Below are positions 35,704 to 45,032 of a stretch of 64,000 bases of DNA, in pieces (position 1 is the stretch's first letter; each line of letters starts with the position of its first letter). A model generated the notes under the pieces. That model was not told the origin of the DNA, ran no database searches, and saw nothing but the letters and a program-made list of their open reading frames with translations. A program made the translations under genes and the position numbers. This DNA is from Bacteroidota bacterium (lineage in GTDB: Bacteria > Bacteroidota > Bacteroidia > AKYH767-A > 2013-40CM-41-45), in NCBI GenBank assembly GCA_016720935.1, contig JADKJP010000006.1, positions 1 through 64,000 on the forward strand, written 5' to 3'.

Positions 35704-37977
35704 TTATCGTGCGCTTTTTCTGGATTGAGCATCGACTACCGCGATAGTCACCATGTTCACAATTTCTCGGACACTACTGCCAAGTTGCAGGATGTGTACA
35801 GGTTTTTTCATACCCAATAATACCGGACCGATAGCTTCTGCGCCTCCCATTTCCTGTAAGAGTTTGTAAGCGATATTTCCGCTTTCAAGGCTTGGGAAAA
35901 TCAACGTGTTCGCTCCTTCGGCAGCAAATTCACAGAACGGGAAATTGTCGCTCAGCAGGTGAGGGTTCAAAGCAAAATTTGCCTGCATCTCACCATCCAC
36001 CATCATGCCGGGGAATTTCTGGTGAAGAATTGCAACTGCATCTCTCACTTTTTTCGCGGTAGGATCATCAGTCGAACCGAAGTTCGAATAAGACAACAAA
36101 GCGATACGCGGTTTGATATTGAATTGCTGAACAGCCCAGGCAGTGAGTACTGTAATCTCTGCCAGATCTTCAGCGGTTGGATTAACGTTGATCGTTGTAT
36201 CAGCAAAAAACACAGGTCCTTTCTTGGTGACCATGATGTACATGCCGGCAACTTTTTTTACATCGTCCTGCGTACCGATAATTTGCAAGGCAGGACGAAT
36301 GGTGTCACTGTATTTTCTGGTCAGACCGGAAATCATCGCGTCGGCTTCTCCTACTTCCACCATCATGGCTCCGTAGTAGTTCCGTTCGTTCATGATCTTC
36401 TTGGCTTCGTAAAGCGTGAAACCTCTGCGCTTACGTTTTTTGAAAAAGATTTCACCGTATTCATGGCGTTTGTCTTCTTCCAGTCGCGGATCAATGATCG
36501 GTGTGTCACCCAGATCAAGATTGTTTTCTTCGATGAGCTGGCGGATTTTCTTGAGATTACCCAGCAGAATTGGTTTGGCAATTCCTTCATCACGCACGAT
36601 CATCGCGGCTTTCAGGATCTTGTAGGTATCCGCTTCCGCGAAAACAATACGCTGAGGATTTTGCTTGGCCCTGCTCGTGACCACACGAATCAGTTTGTTG
36701 TCAAGACCGAGTCGTTTGTTGAGTTCGTCAGAATAATTATTCCAGTTTGTAATCGGTGATTGAGCAACTCCGGACTCTATAGCCGCTTTTGCAACCGCAG
36801 GAGCAACAGTAGTAATAAGTCTCGGATCAAGAGGTTTTGGAATGATGTAATCCATTCCAAATGTGATATTCTTTTTATTATAAGCAACATTGACAATTTC
36901 AGGCACAGGTTCTTTCGCGAGTTCCGCGATTGCCCTTACCGCTGCCAGTTTCATGGCTTCATTGATCTGTGTCGCACGTACATCCAACGCACCTCTGAAG
37001 ATGAAAGGAAATCCGAGGACGTTGTTCACCTGGTTGGGATAATCCGAACGTCCGGTCGCGATGATGATATCGGGTCTCGCACTTGCCGCATCTTCATAGG
37101 TGATTTCCGGATCCGGATTGGCAAGAGCGAAGACAATCGCGTTCTTGGCCATGGATTGTACCATTTCTTTTGAAACGATATTTCCTTTTGAAAGACCCAG
37201 AAAAACATCAGCGCCTTTCATGGCTTCTGCCAGTGTATGCGCTTTTCTGCTGGTCTTGAAGAAAATTTTATTTTCATCGAGATCCGTACGGCTTTCGTGT
37301 AAAACACCATGACTGTCGAGCATCACGATGTTTTCTTTTTTCGCGCCCAGACTGAGATATAATTTCGCGCAAGAGATGGCCGATGCCCCCGCACCACTCA
37401 CCACGATGATCACCTCTTCGATTTTTTTCTGAGCAAGTTCCAGTGCATTTAATAAAGCGGCAGCGGAAATAATCGCGGTACCGTGCTGGTCATCGTGCAT
37501 GATCGGAATTTTTAATTCCGCTTTCAACCGGCGTTCAATTTCAAAACATTCGGGTGCTTTTATGTCTTCCAGGTTGATGCCACCAAAGGTTGGAGAAATC
37601 GCTTTCACGGTTTCTACAAATTTGTCGACATCCGTTTCGTTAATTTCAATATCGAATACATCAATATCCGCGAAGATTTTAAACAGAAGTCCTTTTCCTT
37701 CCATCACAGGTTTCGATGCTTCCGGACCGATATTTCCCAAGCCAAGTACAGCTGTACCATTTGAAATTACAGCTACCAAATTTCCTTTAGCCGTATAACG
37801 ATACACATCATCAGGATTTTCGGCAATACGTAAACAAGGCTCAGCGACACCCGGTGAATAGGCAAGTGATAAATCACGCTGTGAACTGTATGGTTTCGTT
37901 GGAACAACTTCAATTTTTCCCGGCCTGCCTTGTTCGTGGTAGTCGAGTGCTTCCTGGTTGATTTTTGATTTTGACAT
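35704..37977 (-). CDS. maeB: NADP-dependent malic enzyme, malic plus phosphotransacetylase-like domain
   Basis: MaeB converts malate to pyruvate, CO2 and NADPH. The 757-residue protein has a malic-enzyme N-terminal half (about residues 1-430: SPGVAEPC, YTAKGNLVAVISNGTAVLG, HDDQHGTA) and a C-terminal phosphotransacetylase-like half (about residues 440-757: RIVFAEADTYKIL, DAMISGLTRKYSDTIRPALQ), a known fusion with a regulatory role in relatives. The NAD(P)-binding GAGASAI is near residue 196. The ATG is preceded by a 276-base gap. Independent of ruvA. Confidence 0.95.
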   Translation of the reverse strand: MSKSKINQEALDYHEQGRPGKIEVVPTKPYSSQRDLSLAYSPGVAEPCLRIAENPDDVYRYTAKGNLVAVISNGTAVLGLGNIGPEASKPVMEGKGLLFKIFADIDVFDIEINETDVDKFVETVKAISPTFGGINLEDIKAPECFEIERRLKAELKIPIMHDDQHGTAIISAAALLNALELAQKKIEEVIIVVSGAGASAISCAKLYLSLGAKKENIVMLDSHGVLHESRTDLDENKIFFKTSRKAHTLAEAMKGADVFLGLSKGNIVSKEMVQSMAKNAIVFALANPDPEITYEDAASARPDIIIATGRSDYPNQVNNVLGFPFIFRGALDVRATQINEAMKLAAVRAIAELAKEPVPEIVNVAYNKKNITFGMDYIIPKPLDPRLITTVAPAVAKAAIESGVAQSPITNWNNYSDELNKRLGLDNKLIRVVTSRAKQNPQRIVFAEADTYKILKAAMIVRDEGIAKPILLGNLKKIRQLIEENNLDLGDTPIIDPRLEEDKRHEYGEIFFKKRKRRGFTLYEAKKIMNERNYYGAMMVEVGEADAMISGLTRKYSDTIRPALQIIGTQDDVKKVAGMYIMVTKKGPVFFADTTINVNPTAEDLAEITVLTAWAVQQFNIKPRIALLSYSNFGSTDDPTAKKVRDAVAILHQKFPGMMVDGEMQANFALNPHLLSDNFPFCEFAAEGANTLIFPSLESGNIAYKLLQEMGGAEAIGPVLLGMKKPVHILQLGSSVREIVNMVTIAVVDAQSRKSAR

Positions 37978-38253
37978 TGTGTTGTTTTATTCTATTTAAA
38001 AAGGAAGTGAATGCATCTTCATTTTTAAAGGGGATCAAAAATACAATAAAATTTTTCTCCGGAGGATGATATATGCTTGTTGGACAGGAAAGGTATTATT
38101 TGCAGCTGAATCCTGAAAATGGATGTCTAAACAGGCGGTATTCAATAACATGCAAAGCGATCTGGATTATAAATCAGGTAATTTCAATGTTAAATCCAAT
38201 AAAAAAGCGAAGAGTGATGAACACCCTTCGCTTTCTTTAATACTGAATAAAAT
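37978..38253. other. Gap between maeB and a secreted thioredoxin-fold gene
   Basis: Contains the maeB upstream region and the terminator hairpin of the next gene. No gene or repeat tract was seen. Confidence 0.5.
38204..38240. terminator. Terminator of the T9SS thioredoxin-fold gene
   Basis: The stem AAAGCGAAG (38204-38212) pairs with CTTCGCTTT (38226-38234), loop 13 bases, T-rich on the outer side of the minus transcript. It lies 14 bases after the stop codon of the gene at 38254. Confidence 0.8.
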
Positions 38254-39918
38254 TTATTCAACCACCAGTTTCTTCTGAGAAGATCCTGTTGCGGATTTAA
38301 TATTCACCATATAAATTCCTTTTGCAAAATCTGAGGTGTTCAATTCGAAGGTATGTTCACCCGGGTTCATTGAGGGTTCTGAGTACGTATAAACCAGTTT
38401 CCCCATCTTGTCAACTACCTGCATTGTTACATCGCCGGCTTTTTCAAGATTGAAATCAATTTGAGCGCGTTGCGTGGCAGGATTTGGATATAAATCAAAA
38501 GCAAGTGCTTGAGTAACTGTTTTTAATCCGGTGGTGAGTGTCATGTTGATGTCGTCGATATAAGCGTTATTTCCCTGTGCGGAAAGAGCTTCGAACTTAA
38601 TCATCACATTTGTTCTGTTGACGCCTGTGTATTGTGTGAGATTCACAGTTTCACTTCTCCACTGATTCGCTGAACTTGGAGTAAAGGCGGAACTAACAGA
38701 GCCTACAGTTGCCAAAGAAGCTCCTGTTTTGTTCCAGATAGGCGACCAGGTTGTTCCACAGTTGGTGGACACTTTAATTTTGATATTGTCATTCGATGTG
38801 CCATAAGTAGCGGCAGCGACATAAAATGTCATAACCGCGTTGTCATAGGTTGATAGATCCAAAGGAGGTAAAATCAATGCATCCGCATCACCGGAAGGAG
38901 AGTTTACGAAATCCATTTTCGCGCAACCCGAACTGGTATAACCTGCAGTACTGCGGCTCCAGCCTGCACTTTGATTGCCACCATTGATATAATACCAATT
39001 TGCAGGAGGAAAAGTAGTTGAAGAATAATCTTCCGTAACTGCCGGTCCGCCAACACCTGAGTAGATAATGTAAGACTGAGATCCGGAATTATTCAATGCG
39101 TTCCCGTCGGTTTGTCCATTCGGATTTGAAACAGTTACTGTTACGTTATTGTAACCCGGAGTACCTGCAACACCTGTAAAACTCAGCGATGTTGATTCAT
39201 AGGTTTGCAATGAACCGGTCCAGTTATTTGTTTGCAAAACATTTGTGCCATCAGACAATTCAATGGTTGCAGATGTAAGTGGAGCTGTTCCGTAATTGCA
39301 AAGGCGATAACGGATGGTAACTCCGGAACAGGAAGCTGGTGTACCGTTTAAAGCAGTCATGGAATGCGTAATCCCGGCATCATTGGCCTGAGTTGCAACA
39401 CTACATTCTTCACGCGCTGTATACAATGCCGCTGTTGTCAATTGTCCCACTTCACGTACCACGCGATCCGGGCAAATCATATAAATCGTAGGGAAATAAC
39501 GAATCGCGTAACTGTTTGCAATTCCTGAATTATCTATAATTGGATATGGAGTGCCTGCCACCCAGTTGCCCTGAGTATTCGTTCCGGTTCCGTATAAATC
39601 AGCTAGTGTAGTTGCTCCATCTCCTTCAATATAAAAAACCATCATTTCATTTGTACCGTTGGGACCATAAGTAGTGTACAAATCTTCCAGCGCGCCTGAA
39701 TTATGATAAGCCCAGCAAGGCCCGCACCATGTGGCTGAAATATCAATTACCACTGTTTTTCCCTGGTCGAGGTAATCATACAAATGATAGGTGGTACCGT
39801 TAATGTCAGTTGCGGTAAAATCAGGTGCAATGGAGCCATCTGATAATTGAGCGAATGACATGTTTGTTCCTGTGAGGAGCATGCAGAGGACACTCAGAAT
39901 GCGTAGAGTTCTTTTCAT
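38254..39918 (-). CDS. T9SS-secreted thioredoxin-fold protein, adhesin-like domains (paralogue 1)
   Basis: A 554-residue exported protein. After a signal peptide (residues 1-23) comes a TlpA-like redoxin domain with the redox motif WCGPC at residues 64-68 and YFPTIYMICPDR near residue 160. A CARDB-like Ig domain follows (CNYGTAPLTSATIEL), then a cleaved-adhesin/MAM-like lectin region (FPPANWYYINGG, SGCAKMDFVNSP, INMTLTTG), and the T9SS sorting domain (LYPNPATQRAQ ... KGIYMVNIKSATG). A thiol-active domain on a T9SS surface protein is unusual. A close paralogue lies 1 kb away on the same strand. Confidence 0.9.
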   Translation of the reverse strand: MKRTLRILSVLCMLLTGTNMSFAQLSDGSIAPDFTATDINGTTYHLYDYLDQGKTVVIDISATWCGPCWAYHNSGALEDLYTTYGPNGTNEMMVFYIEGDGATTLADLYGTGTNTQGNWVAGTPYPIIDNSGIANSYAIRYFPTIYMICPDRVVREVGQLTTAALYTAREECSVATQANDAGITHSMTALNGTPASCSGVTIRYRLCNYGTAPLTSATIELSDGTNVLQTNNWTGSLQTYESTSLSFTGVAGTPGYNNVTVTVSNPNGQTDGNALNNSGSQSYIIYSGVGGPAVTEDYSSTTFPPANWYYINGGNQSAGWSRSTAGYTSSGCAKMDFVNSPSGDADALILPPLDLSTYDNAVMTFYVAAATYGTSNDNIKIKVSTNCGTTWSPIWNKTGASLATVGSVSSAFTPSSANQWRSETVNLTQYTGVNRTNVMIKFEALSAQGNNAYIDDINMTLTTGLKTVTQALAFDLYPNPATQRAQIDFNLEKAGDVTMQVVDKMGKLVYTYSEPSMNPGEHTFELNTSDFAKGIYMVNIKSATGSSQKKLVVE

Positions 39919-40054
39919 TTTTTTAGATAGTAGTAATGTGTAGATTATTGCAGAATTCCTTTTCGATCAGGTAAAGTAGAATTTCAAAAGTAGAGAAAAT
40001 TTATGCTTTTATCAATTGTGAACTGTCATTTTAGAGGGTAAAAGTTGGACAAAA

Positions 40055-40087
40055 AAAACAGGCTGTTCCGTCGGAACAGCCTGTTTT
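40055..40087. terminator. Strong terminator of the small T9SS gene
   Basis: The stem AAAACAGGCTGTTCCG (40055-40070) pairs with CGGAACAGCCTGTTTT (40072-40087), perfect except for the small loop. It lies 18 bases after the stop of the gene at 40106 on the minus strand. Confidence 0.9.
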
Positions 40088-40105
40088 CAAGCTTTATTAA
40101 ATCAA

Positions 40106-40810
40106 TTAACGATGACTAACAATCAATTTCTTTGAGCCATATGATTTACCGTCAATCACAATTGAACAAATATAGATACCTGTTTTCAGGTCGGAAGTTG
40201 GAATCAGGGTAACGCCTTGTTTTTCGGTCAAAGGCAGTTCTTTTACCACGGAACCGAGCAGATTAGTGACAACCATGCGAGTGTCTTTTCCGCCATTGAT
40301 AGCATAGGAAACTCGGGCAAATGCATCCGCCGGGTTTGGATAGATATTGGAGATATATTTCAATCCGCCGATTTCATCAATTCCTACACCACTTGCTCTG
40401 TATGTAAACGTAATGCAGGATGAATCCGCTTCGTTATCCATATCAAAAAAGCAATAGGTGACAGTACTGGTTCCGCCATGTCCGCCAGGTTGTAAATCCG
40501 CAAGCAGTGTCGTATCCGAATCCCCCGGATTCATCACAAGGTATGTTGGAGACTGACTTGTGGATACAGGGAAACAAGTGCCTTTCCAGCAGAAGTATGC
40601 GCTGTGTCCGGCTGCTGTGTCTACAATCACACGTTTAACCTTAACGAATATTGTGCCTCCGCCAATGTTTGTGACACGGGCTGTACCTGTCATGAGCATT
40701 GTTGCAGGTCCTTGCAGGTTCACGGAATCCGAAGTAACCTGTAATGACTGTGCAAATGATCCGAGGGTAAGAAGCAGAAATGCTGCGATTACGGGTAAGA
40801 GTTTTTTCAT
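40106..40810 (-). CDS. Small secreted protein with T9SS sorting domain
   Basis: A 234-residue protein. The start was set at MKKLLPVIAAFLLLTLGSFAQ, a clean signal peptide; the longer frame adds 9 polar residues without a signal pattern. The middle is a beta-rich domain with paired cysteines (YFCWKGTCFP, VTYCFFDMDN), and the C-terminus is a sorting domain (YPNPADAFARVSY ... KTGIYICSIVIDGK). Its fold is not recognised. It sits between the two thioredoxin-fold paralogues. The cysteine pairs are candidate substrates for those redox proteins; that is inference. Confidence 0.82.
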   Translation of the reverse strand: MKKLLPVIAAFLLLTLGSFAQSLQVTSDSVNLQGPATMLMTGTARVTNIGGGTIFVKVKRVIVDTAAGHSAYFCWKGTCFPVSTSQSPTYLVMNPGDSDTTLLADLQPGGHGGTSTVTYCFFDMDNEADSSCITFTYRASGVGIDEIGGLKYISNIYPNPADAFARVSYAINGGKDTRMVVTNLLGSVVKELPLTEKQGVTLIPTSDLKTGIYICSIVIDGKSYGSKKLIVSHR

Positions 40811-40845
40811 TTGATGGTATTGATTTCTATAGATCAAAAAGAAAG

Positions 40846-40881
40846 AAATTGAATCTTCCTTTTGACGGGAAGATTCAATTT
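40846..40881. terminator. Terminator of paralogue 2 thioredoxin-fold gene
   Basis: The stem AAATTGAATCTTCC (40846-40859) pairs perfectly with GGAAGATTCAATTT (40868-40881), loop 8 bases. It lies 11 bases after the stop of the gene at 40892 on the minus strand, separating it from the small secreted-protein gene. Confidence 0.85.
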
Positions 40882-40891
40882 CGATTATACT

Positions 40892-42553
40892 TTATTCAAC
40901 AACAAGTTTCTTTTGTGTAGCACCATTGGAAGTTTTAACACTTACCATATAGATACCTTTTGCAAAATCGCTGGTGTTGATACTGAAGCTGTGTTCTCCT
41001 GCGCTCATTCCGGCTTCAGAATGGCTGTAAACAAGAGCACCGACTTTATTAAATACTTCAACAGTTACATCGTCTTTTTTGTCAAGGTTTACATCTACAC
41101 TTGCACGGTCAGATGCAGGGTTTGGATACATTTCGAAAGCAACTTTCTTGCTGACAGTATTCAAGCCTGTTGTGAATGTGAAATTCACGTTGTCGATGTA
41201 AAGATTGTTACCATAATCAGAGTTCGCTTCGAATTTCACGAACACGTTTGAGTTGCCAACGAAAGCGGCAAGAGAAACGAGTTCAGAGCGCCATTGTGTA
41301 GGCGTTGTTGGAGTGAAAATAGAAGTTGAACCGGTGGTGGTTGACAAGGTCGCTCCTGTTTTGTTGAACAGGGTTGTCCATGTTGTTCCGCAATCCACAC
41401 TGATTTTTATTTTCAGATTATCATTTGAAGTTGTTCCATAACGTGCATGTGACAAATCAAATGTCATTGTTGCGTCCTGAACACCTGTCAGATCCTGAGC
41501 AGGCAATTGCAATGCATCCTGATCACCGGCAGGTGAAGTCCAGAAATCCATCTTCGCGCAACCGGCTCCATTGAGACCCGCAGTGCTGCGTGACCATGTT
41601 GCTGCATCACCACCGTTGATAAGGTTCCAGTTTGCAGGCGGGAAGGTAGCTGAAGCATACGCTTCACTCACTGCAGGTCCGCCAATTTGTGGGTAAATGA
41701 TAAAGGATGCTGTACGGGTGTTGTTTGTAGCTGTCGGGTCAGTTTGCCCGTTTGGATTTGAAACCGCGATGGAAACACTGTTTGTTCCAGTAACACCGGT
41801 TACACCTGTGAAAGTGTATACTTCAGTTTCATAAGTTGCAAGGTTGCCTGTCCATTGAATTGTTTGTTGTGCAGTTCCTCCAACAGTAAGTGTGAGTGTA
41901 GCAGATGTAAGCGGGCTTGTTCCGTAGTTTGCAACGCGGCAAGCGATATCAACTCCTGTGCAAGAAGCAAGACTTGGATTCAAACATGCGTTTGAATTAG
42001 TGATACCTGCATCATTAGCGTTGGCAACGTTAGCAACCGGACAAGTAGTACGCTGAGCATACAATTGAGCAGTTGTAAGCTGTCCTACTTCGCGAATCAC
42101 GCGGTCAGGGCAAATCAAATAGATTGTTGGGAAATAACTGATCTCAAGATCGTTTGCGATAGTCCCGTTGTCAATGATTGGATACGGTGTACCTGTAACC
42201 CAGTCACCCTGGGTATTTGTGCCTGTTCCCTGTAGATCAGCTAGTGTAGTATTGTCATCTCCTTCGATGAAAAACACCATCAATTCATTTGTTCCCTGTG
42301 GACCATAAGAATTGTATAAATTTTCAAGCGCTCCACTGTTGTGATAGCTCCAACATGGACCGCACCATGTCGCGGATACATCGATATAAACCGGCTTTCC
42401 TGTTGCCAGAATATCGTAAAGATGCCATTGAGTTCCATTGATGTCGTTCGCAACGAAATCAGGTGCGATACAGCCAGCAGTCATTTGAGCCTGCGCAGGG
42501 CTGAACATACCCATAAAAGCTGCAACCAGTAATCCTAGTAATTGTTTTTTCAT
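40892..42553 (-). CDS. T9SS-secreted thioredoxin-fold protein, adhesin-like domains (paralogue 2)
   Basis: A 553-residue close paralogue of the gene at 38254, with the same domain order: a signal peptide (residues 1-22), redoxin with WCGPC at residues 63-67, a CARDB-like Ig domain (VANYGTSPLTSATLTL), a cleaved-adhesin region (FPPANWNLINGGDAATWSRS), and the T9SS sorting domain (MYPNPASDRASV ... GIYMVSVKTSNG). The shared domain order and many matching segments point to tandem duplication, after which the small T9SS gene was inserted or retained between them. It is divergent from the redoxin gene at 42731, 177 bases away. Confidence 0.9.
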   Translation of the reverse strand: MKKQLLGLLVAAFMGMFSPAQAQMTAGCIAPDFVANDINGTQWHLYDILATGKPVYIDVSATWCGPCWSYHNSGALENLYNSYGPQGTNELMVFFIEGDDNTTLADLQGTGTNTQGDWVTGTPYPIIDNGTIANDLEISYFPTIYLICPDRVIREVGQLTTAQLYAQRTTCPVANVANANDAGITNSNACLNPSLASCTGVDIACRVANYGTSPLTSATLTLTVGGTAQQTIQWTGNLATYETEVYTFTGVTGVTGTNSVSIAVSNPNGQTDPTATNNTRTASFIIYPQIGGPAVSEAYASATFPPANWNLINGGDAATWSRSTAGLNGAGCAKMDFWTSPAGDQDALQLPAQDLTGVQDATMTFDLSHARYGTTSNDNLKIKISVDCGTTWTTLFNKTGATLSTTTGSTSIFTPTTPTQWRSELVSLAAFVGNSNVFVKFEANSDYGNNLYIDNVNFTFTTGLNTVSKKVAFEMYPNPASDRASVDVNLDKKDDVTVEVFNKVGALVYSHSEAGMSAGEHSFSINTSDFAKGIYMVSVKTSNGATQKKLVVE

Positions 42554-42730
42554 ATTAAATGTAGTTTAAGGTTATCGATCGATTCCCAAAACAAAGCATT
42601 TTTCTTCAAATTTCCTACTGGAAAAGCATATTTAACCCTGCAATGAAATTTTTTACAAAATATTGACAGTGGAGTGGTTGTTGTATTGAGCTAATTCCTT
42701 TATTTGTAGTTCAAAAATCCTTCATAATCC

Positions 42731-43264
42731 ATGAAAATCTCAATTTCTTCCTTAATTCTCCTGGGTCTGCTCGGGATCTCGTCTACCCTTGTTGCCCAGG
42801 ATGCCAAAGGTCGGACATTGCCTGCTGTGAGTGTAAAAACCATGACTGGTGAGAATTTCAGTACAGATAAATTGGCCAATGACGGCAAGCCAATGATCAT
42901 CGATTTTTGGGCTACCTGGTGCAAACCTTGTATTGAAGAATTGAACGCAATTCATGAAGAATACGCCACCTGGCAAAAAGAAACCGGAGTGAAACTGGTA
43001 AGCATTTCCATCGATGATGCGCGTACCATGAACCGTGTCGCTCCATTTATTAATGGTAAGGGCTGGACTTATGAAAGTTACATCGACCCCAATGGTGACT
43101 TTAAAAGAGCCATGAATGTGAACATGCCTCCTCATACTTTTGTGGTCAATGGTAAAGGTGAAATCGTATGGCAACATGTTGGTTTTACAGAAGGAAACCA
43201 GGACGAATTGTATGAAGTGGTTAAGAAACTAGCCGAAGGAAAACCAATTGGCGATACCAAATAA
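42731..43264 (+). CDS. Exported TlpA-like thioredoxin
   Basis: A 177-residue protein with a signal peptide (residues 1-22, ending VAQ) and a TlpA-type thioredoxin fold: DFWATWCKPC (CxxC residues 63-67 as WCKPC), a cis-proline in NMPPHTFVV, and the conserved TIDD-like segment. The signal peptide places it in the periplasm, or at the surface if exported further; it lacks a T9SS sorting domain. It starts a plus-strand series with the DUF6029 and Omp28-like genes, opposite the two T9SS thioredoxin-fold genes. Confidence 0.9.
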   Translation: MKISISSLILLGLLGISSTLVAQDAKGRTLPAVSVKTMTGENFSTDKLANDGKPMIIDFWATWCKPCIEELNAIHEEYATWQKETGVKLVSISIDDARTMNRVAPFINGKGWTYESYIDPNGDFKRAMNVNMPPHTFVVNGKGEIVWQHVGFTEGNQDELYEVVKKLAEGKPIGDTK

Positions 43265-43271
43265 TTTTTTT

Positions 43272-43308
43272 GTGGTGTACCGTTTTGCTTGTTCAGGTGG
43301 TACACCAC
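43272..43308. terminator. Hairpin downstream of the TlpA-like gene
   Basis: The stem GTGGTGTACC (43272-43281) pairs with GGTACACCAC (43299-43308), loop 17 bases. It begins 8 bases after the stop. The T run lies before the stem rather than after it, so this may be an attenuator or an RNA-stabilising hairpin instead. Confidence 0.5.
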
Positions 43309-43364
43309 GAATTTCCGTTTCCACGGAGAAGCTTTTACTTTCAGTTTCATTCTAATTCAAACAC

Positions 43365-45011
43365 GTGAAGACTAAACATCTACTCCTCGCTACTTTTTTT
43401 TCTTGCATCACGGGAAACCTTTTTTCACAGGGAATTTCGTCCCTTCCGATTCATGGTAACCTTCAGTTCGATGCGCAGTATTATTTCAAGGACTCCCTGA
43501 TTGGCGCTCCTGAAATACCGGAAAAAATGCTCAGCAATGGTTTTATAAATTTTGTTTACGACAAGGATAATTTTTCTGCCGGTGTTCGTTACGAAAGTTA
43601 TCTCAATCCGATTTCAGGATTTGACACGAGATATCAGGGTAGCGGAATTCCTTTTCGTTACCTTACTTACAGAAACGGGGAACTTGAAATGACTGCAGGT
43701 AATTTCTATGAGCAATTCGGCAGCGGTTTGATTTTTCGATCCTATGAAGAACGAGGATTGGGTTATGATAATGCCATTGACGGATTCCGGTTGAAATACA
43801 AGCCTTATGCAGGTGTATATATTAAAGGCTTCATCGGTCGCCAGAGAACATTTTTCCAGACTGGCGAAGGAATTGTCCGTGGAATCGACGGAGAATGGAA
43901 TATCAATGAATCATTCACTTCGCGTGCTTCCGCTAAAACGCAATGGATCCTCGGAGGAAGTTTTGTAAGTAAATATCAGAAAGACCAGGATCCGACTTAT
44001 AATTTGCCATTAAATGTAGGCGCTTCATCAGCTCGCATCAGCATGAACAGGGGAGGATGGAGCCTGAGTTCGGAATATGCTTATAAAATAAATGACCCCT
44101 CAACTTCCAATGGTTTTATTTATAAAGAAGGACAAGCACTTCTGGTGAATGCCGGTTATACCCGTAAAGGATTAGGAGTTACCCTTGCGGCAAAACGAAT
44201 TGACAACATGGGTTTCCGCAGTGATCGTTACTCAGTGGGAAATACACTGATTGTAAATTATCTGCCTGCTTTGACAAAAAATCATACCTATATTCTTACC
44301 GCATTGTATCCATATGCCACTCAACCCAATGGTGAATTTGGTTTCCAGGCGGAGGTATTTTATAATTTTAAAGCAGGCTCTCTTCTTGGAGGAAGGTACG
44401 GTACTGATCTCACTGTAAATTATTCACGTGCTCAGTCCATCGATAAAATGGCTGTTGATACTACCGGAAATCCTGATGCTATTGATCTGGGTTATAAATC
44501 GGATTTCTTTAAGCTTGGTAAGGATATATATTTTGAAGATTTTAATATCGAATTCAATCACAAGCTGAGCAAGAAAGTCAGGATGATACTTACATATATG
44601 TATCAGAATTACAACAAAGATGTTGTAGAAGGCCGCACCGGTTTCGGACATGTGTATTCACACATTGTTGTTCTGGAGATGAACTATCGTATGACTTCTA
44701 CAAAAAATTTCAGAACAGAATTACAGCACATGTATACAAAACAGGATCAGCAAAGCTGGGCTGTTTTGCTTGCGGAATATTCCATCGCTCCACATTGGTT
44801 CATCGCCGGATTTGATGAATGGAATTATGGCAATGATGTGAAGAGCCGTCAAATTCATTATTTCACCGGAAATCTTGGCTACTCCCGCAATGCGAACCGT
44901 ATCACTATAGGTTATGGTCGTCAGCGCGCGGGAATATTCTGTGTTGGCGGAGTTTGCAGAAATGTCCCTGCATCAAGTGGATTTACACTTTCTGTAACCA
45001 GCAGTTTCTAA
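43365..45011 (+). CDS. DUF6029-family outer-membrane protein
   Basis: A 548-residue exported beta-barrel-like protein. A signal peptide covers about residues 1-22. The DUF6029 pattern is visible: LPIHGNLQFDAQYYF, GNFYEQFGSGLIFRSYEERG near residue 108, and a last strand ending in a C-terminal F (SGFTLSVTSSF). DUF6029 proteins are outer-membrane proteins of Bacteroidota of unknown role, as far as I know. The start is a GTG. It is 21 bases upstream of the Omp28-like gene, so these two are probably one operon, with the TlpA-like gene just before. Confidence 0.85.
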   Translation: MKTKHLLLATFFSCITGNLFSQGISSLPIHGNLQFDAQYYFKDSLIGAPEIPEKMLSNGFINFVYDKDNFSAGVRYESYLNPISGFDTRYQGSGIPFRYLTYRNGELEMTAGNFYEQFGSGLIFRSYEERGLGYDNAIDGFRLKYKPYAGVYIKGFIGRQRTFFQTGEGIVRGIDGEWNINESFTSRASAKTQWILGGSFVSKYQKDQDPTYNLPLNVGASSARISMNRGGWSLSSEYAYKINDPSTSNGFIYKEGQALLVNAGYTRKGLGVTLAAKRIDNMGFRSDRYSVGNTLIVNYLPALTKNHTYILTALYPYATQPNGEFGFQAEVFYNFKAGSLLGGRYGTDLTVNYSRAQSIDKMAVDTTGNPDAIDLGYKSDFFKLGKDIYFEDFNIEFNHKLSKKVRMILTYMYQNYNKDVVEGRTGFGHVYSHIVVLEMNYRMTSTKNFRTELQHMYTKQDQQSWAVLLAEYSIAPHWFIAGFDEWNYGNDVKSRQIHYFTGNLGYSRNANRITIGYGRQRAGIFCVGGVCRNVPASSGFTLSVTSSF

Positions 45012-45032
45012 TTTATTTCAGAAAATTCTATC

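Noticed and set aside
35959..36759. 266-residue plus-strand gene inside maeB
   Set aside because: It is a shadow of the maeB coding strand with an unlikely composition.
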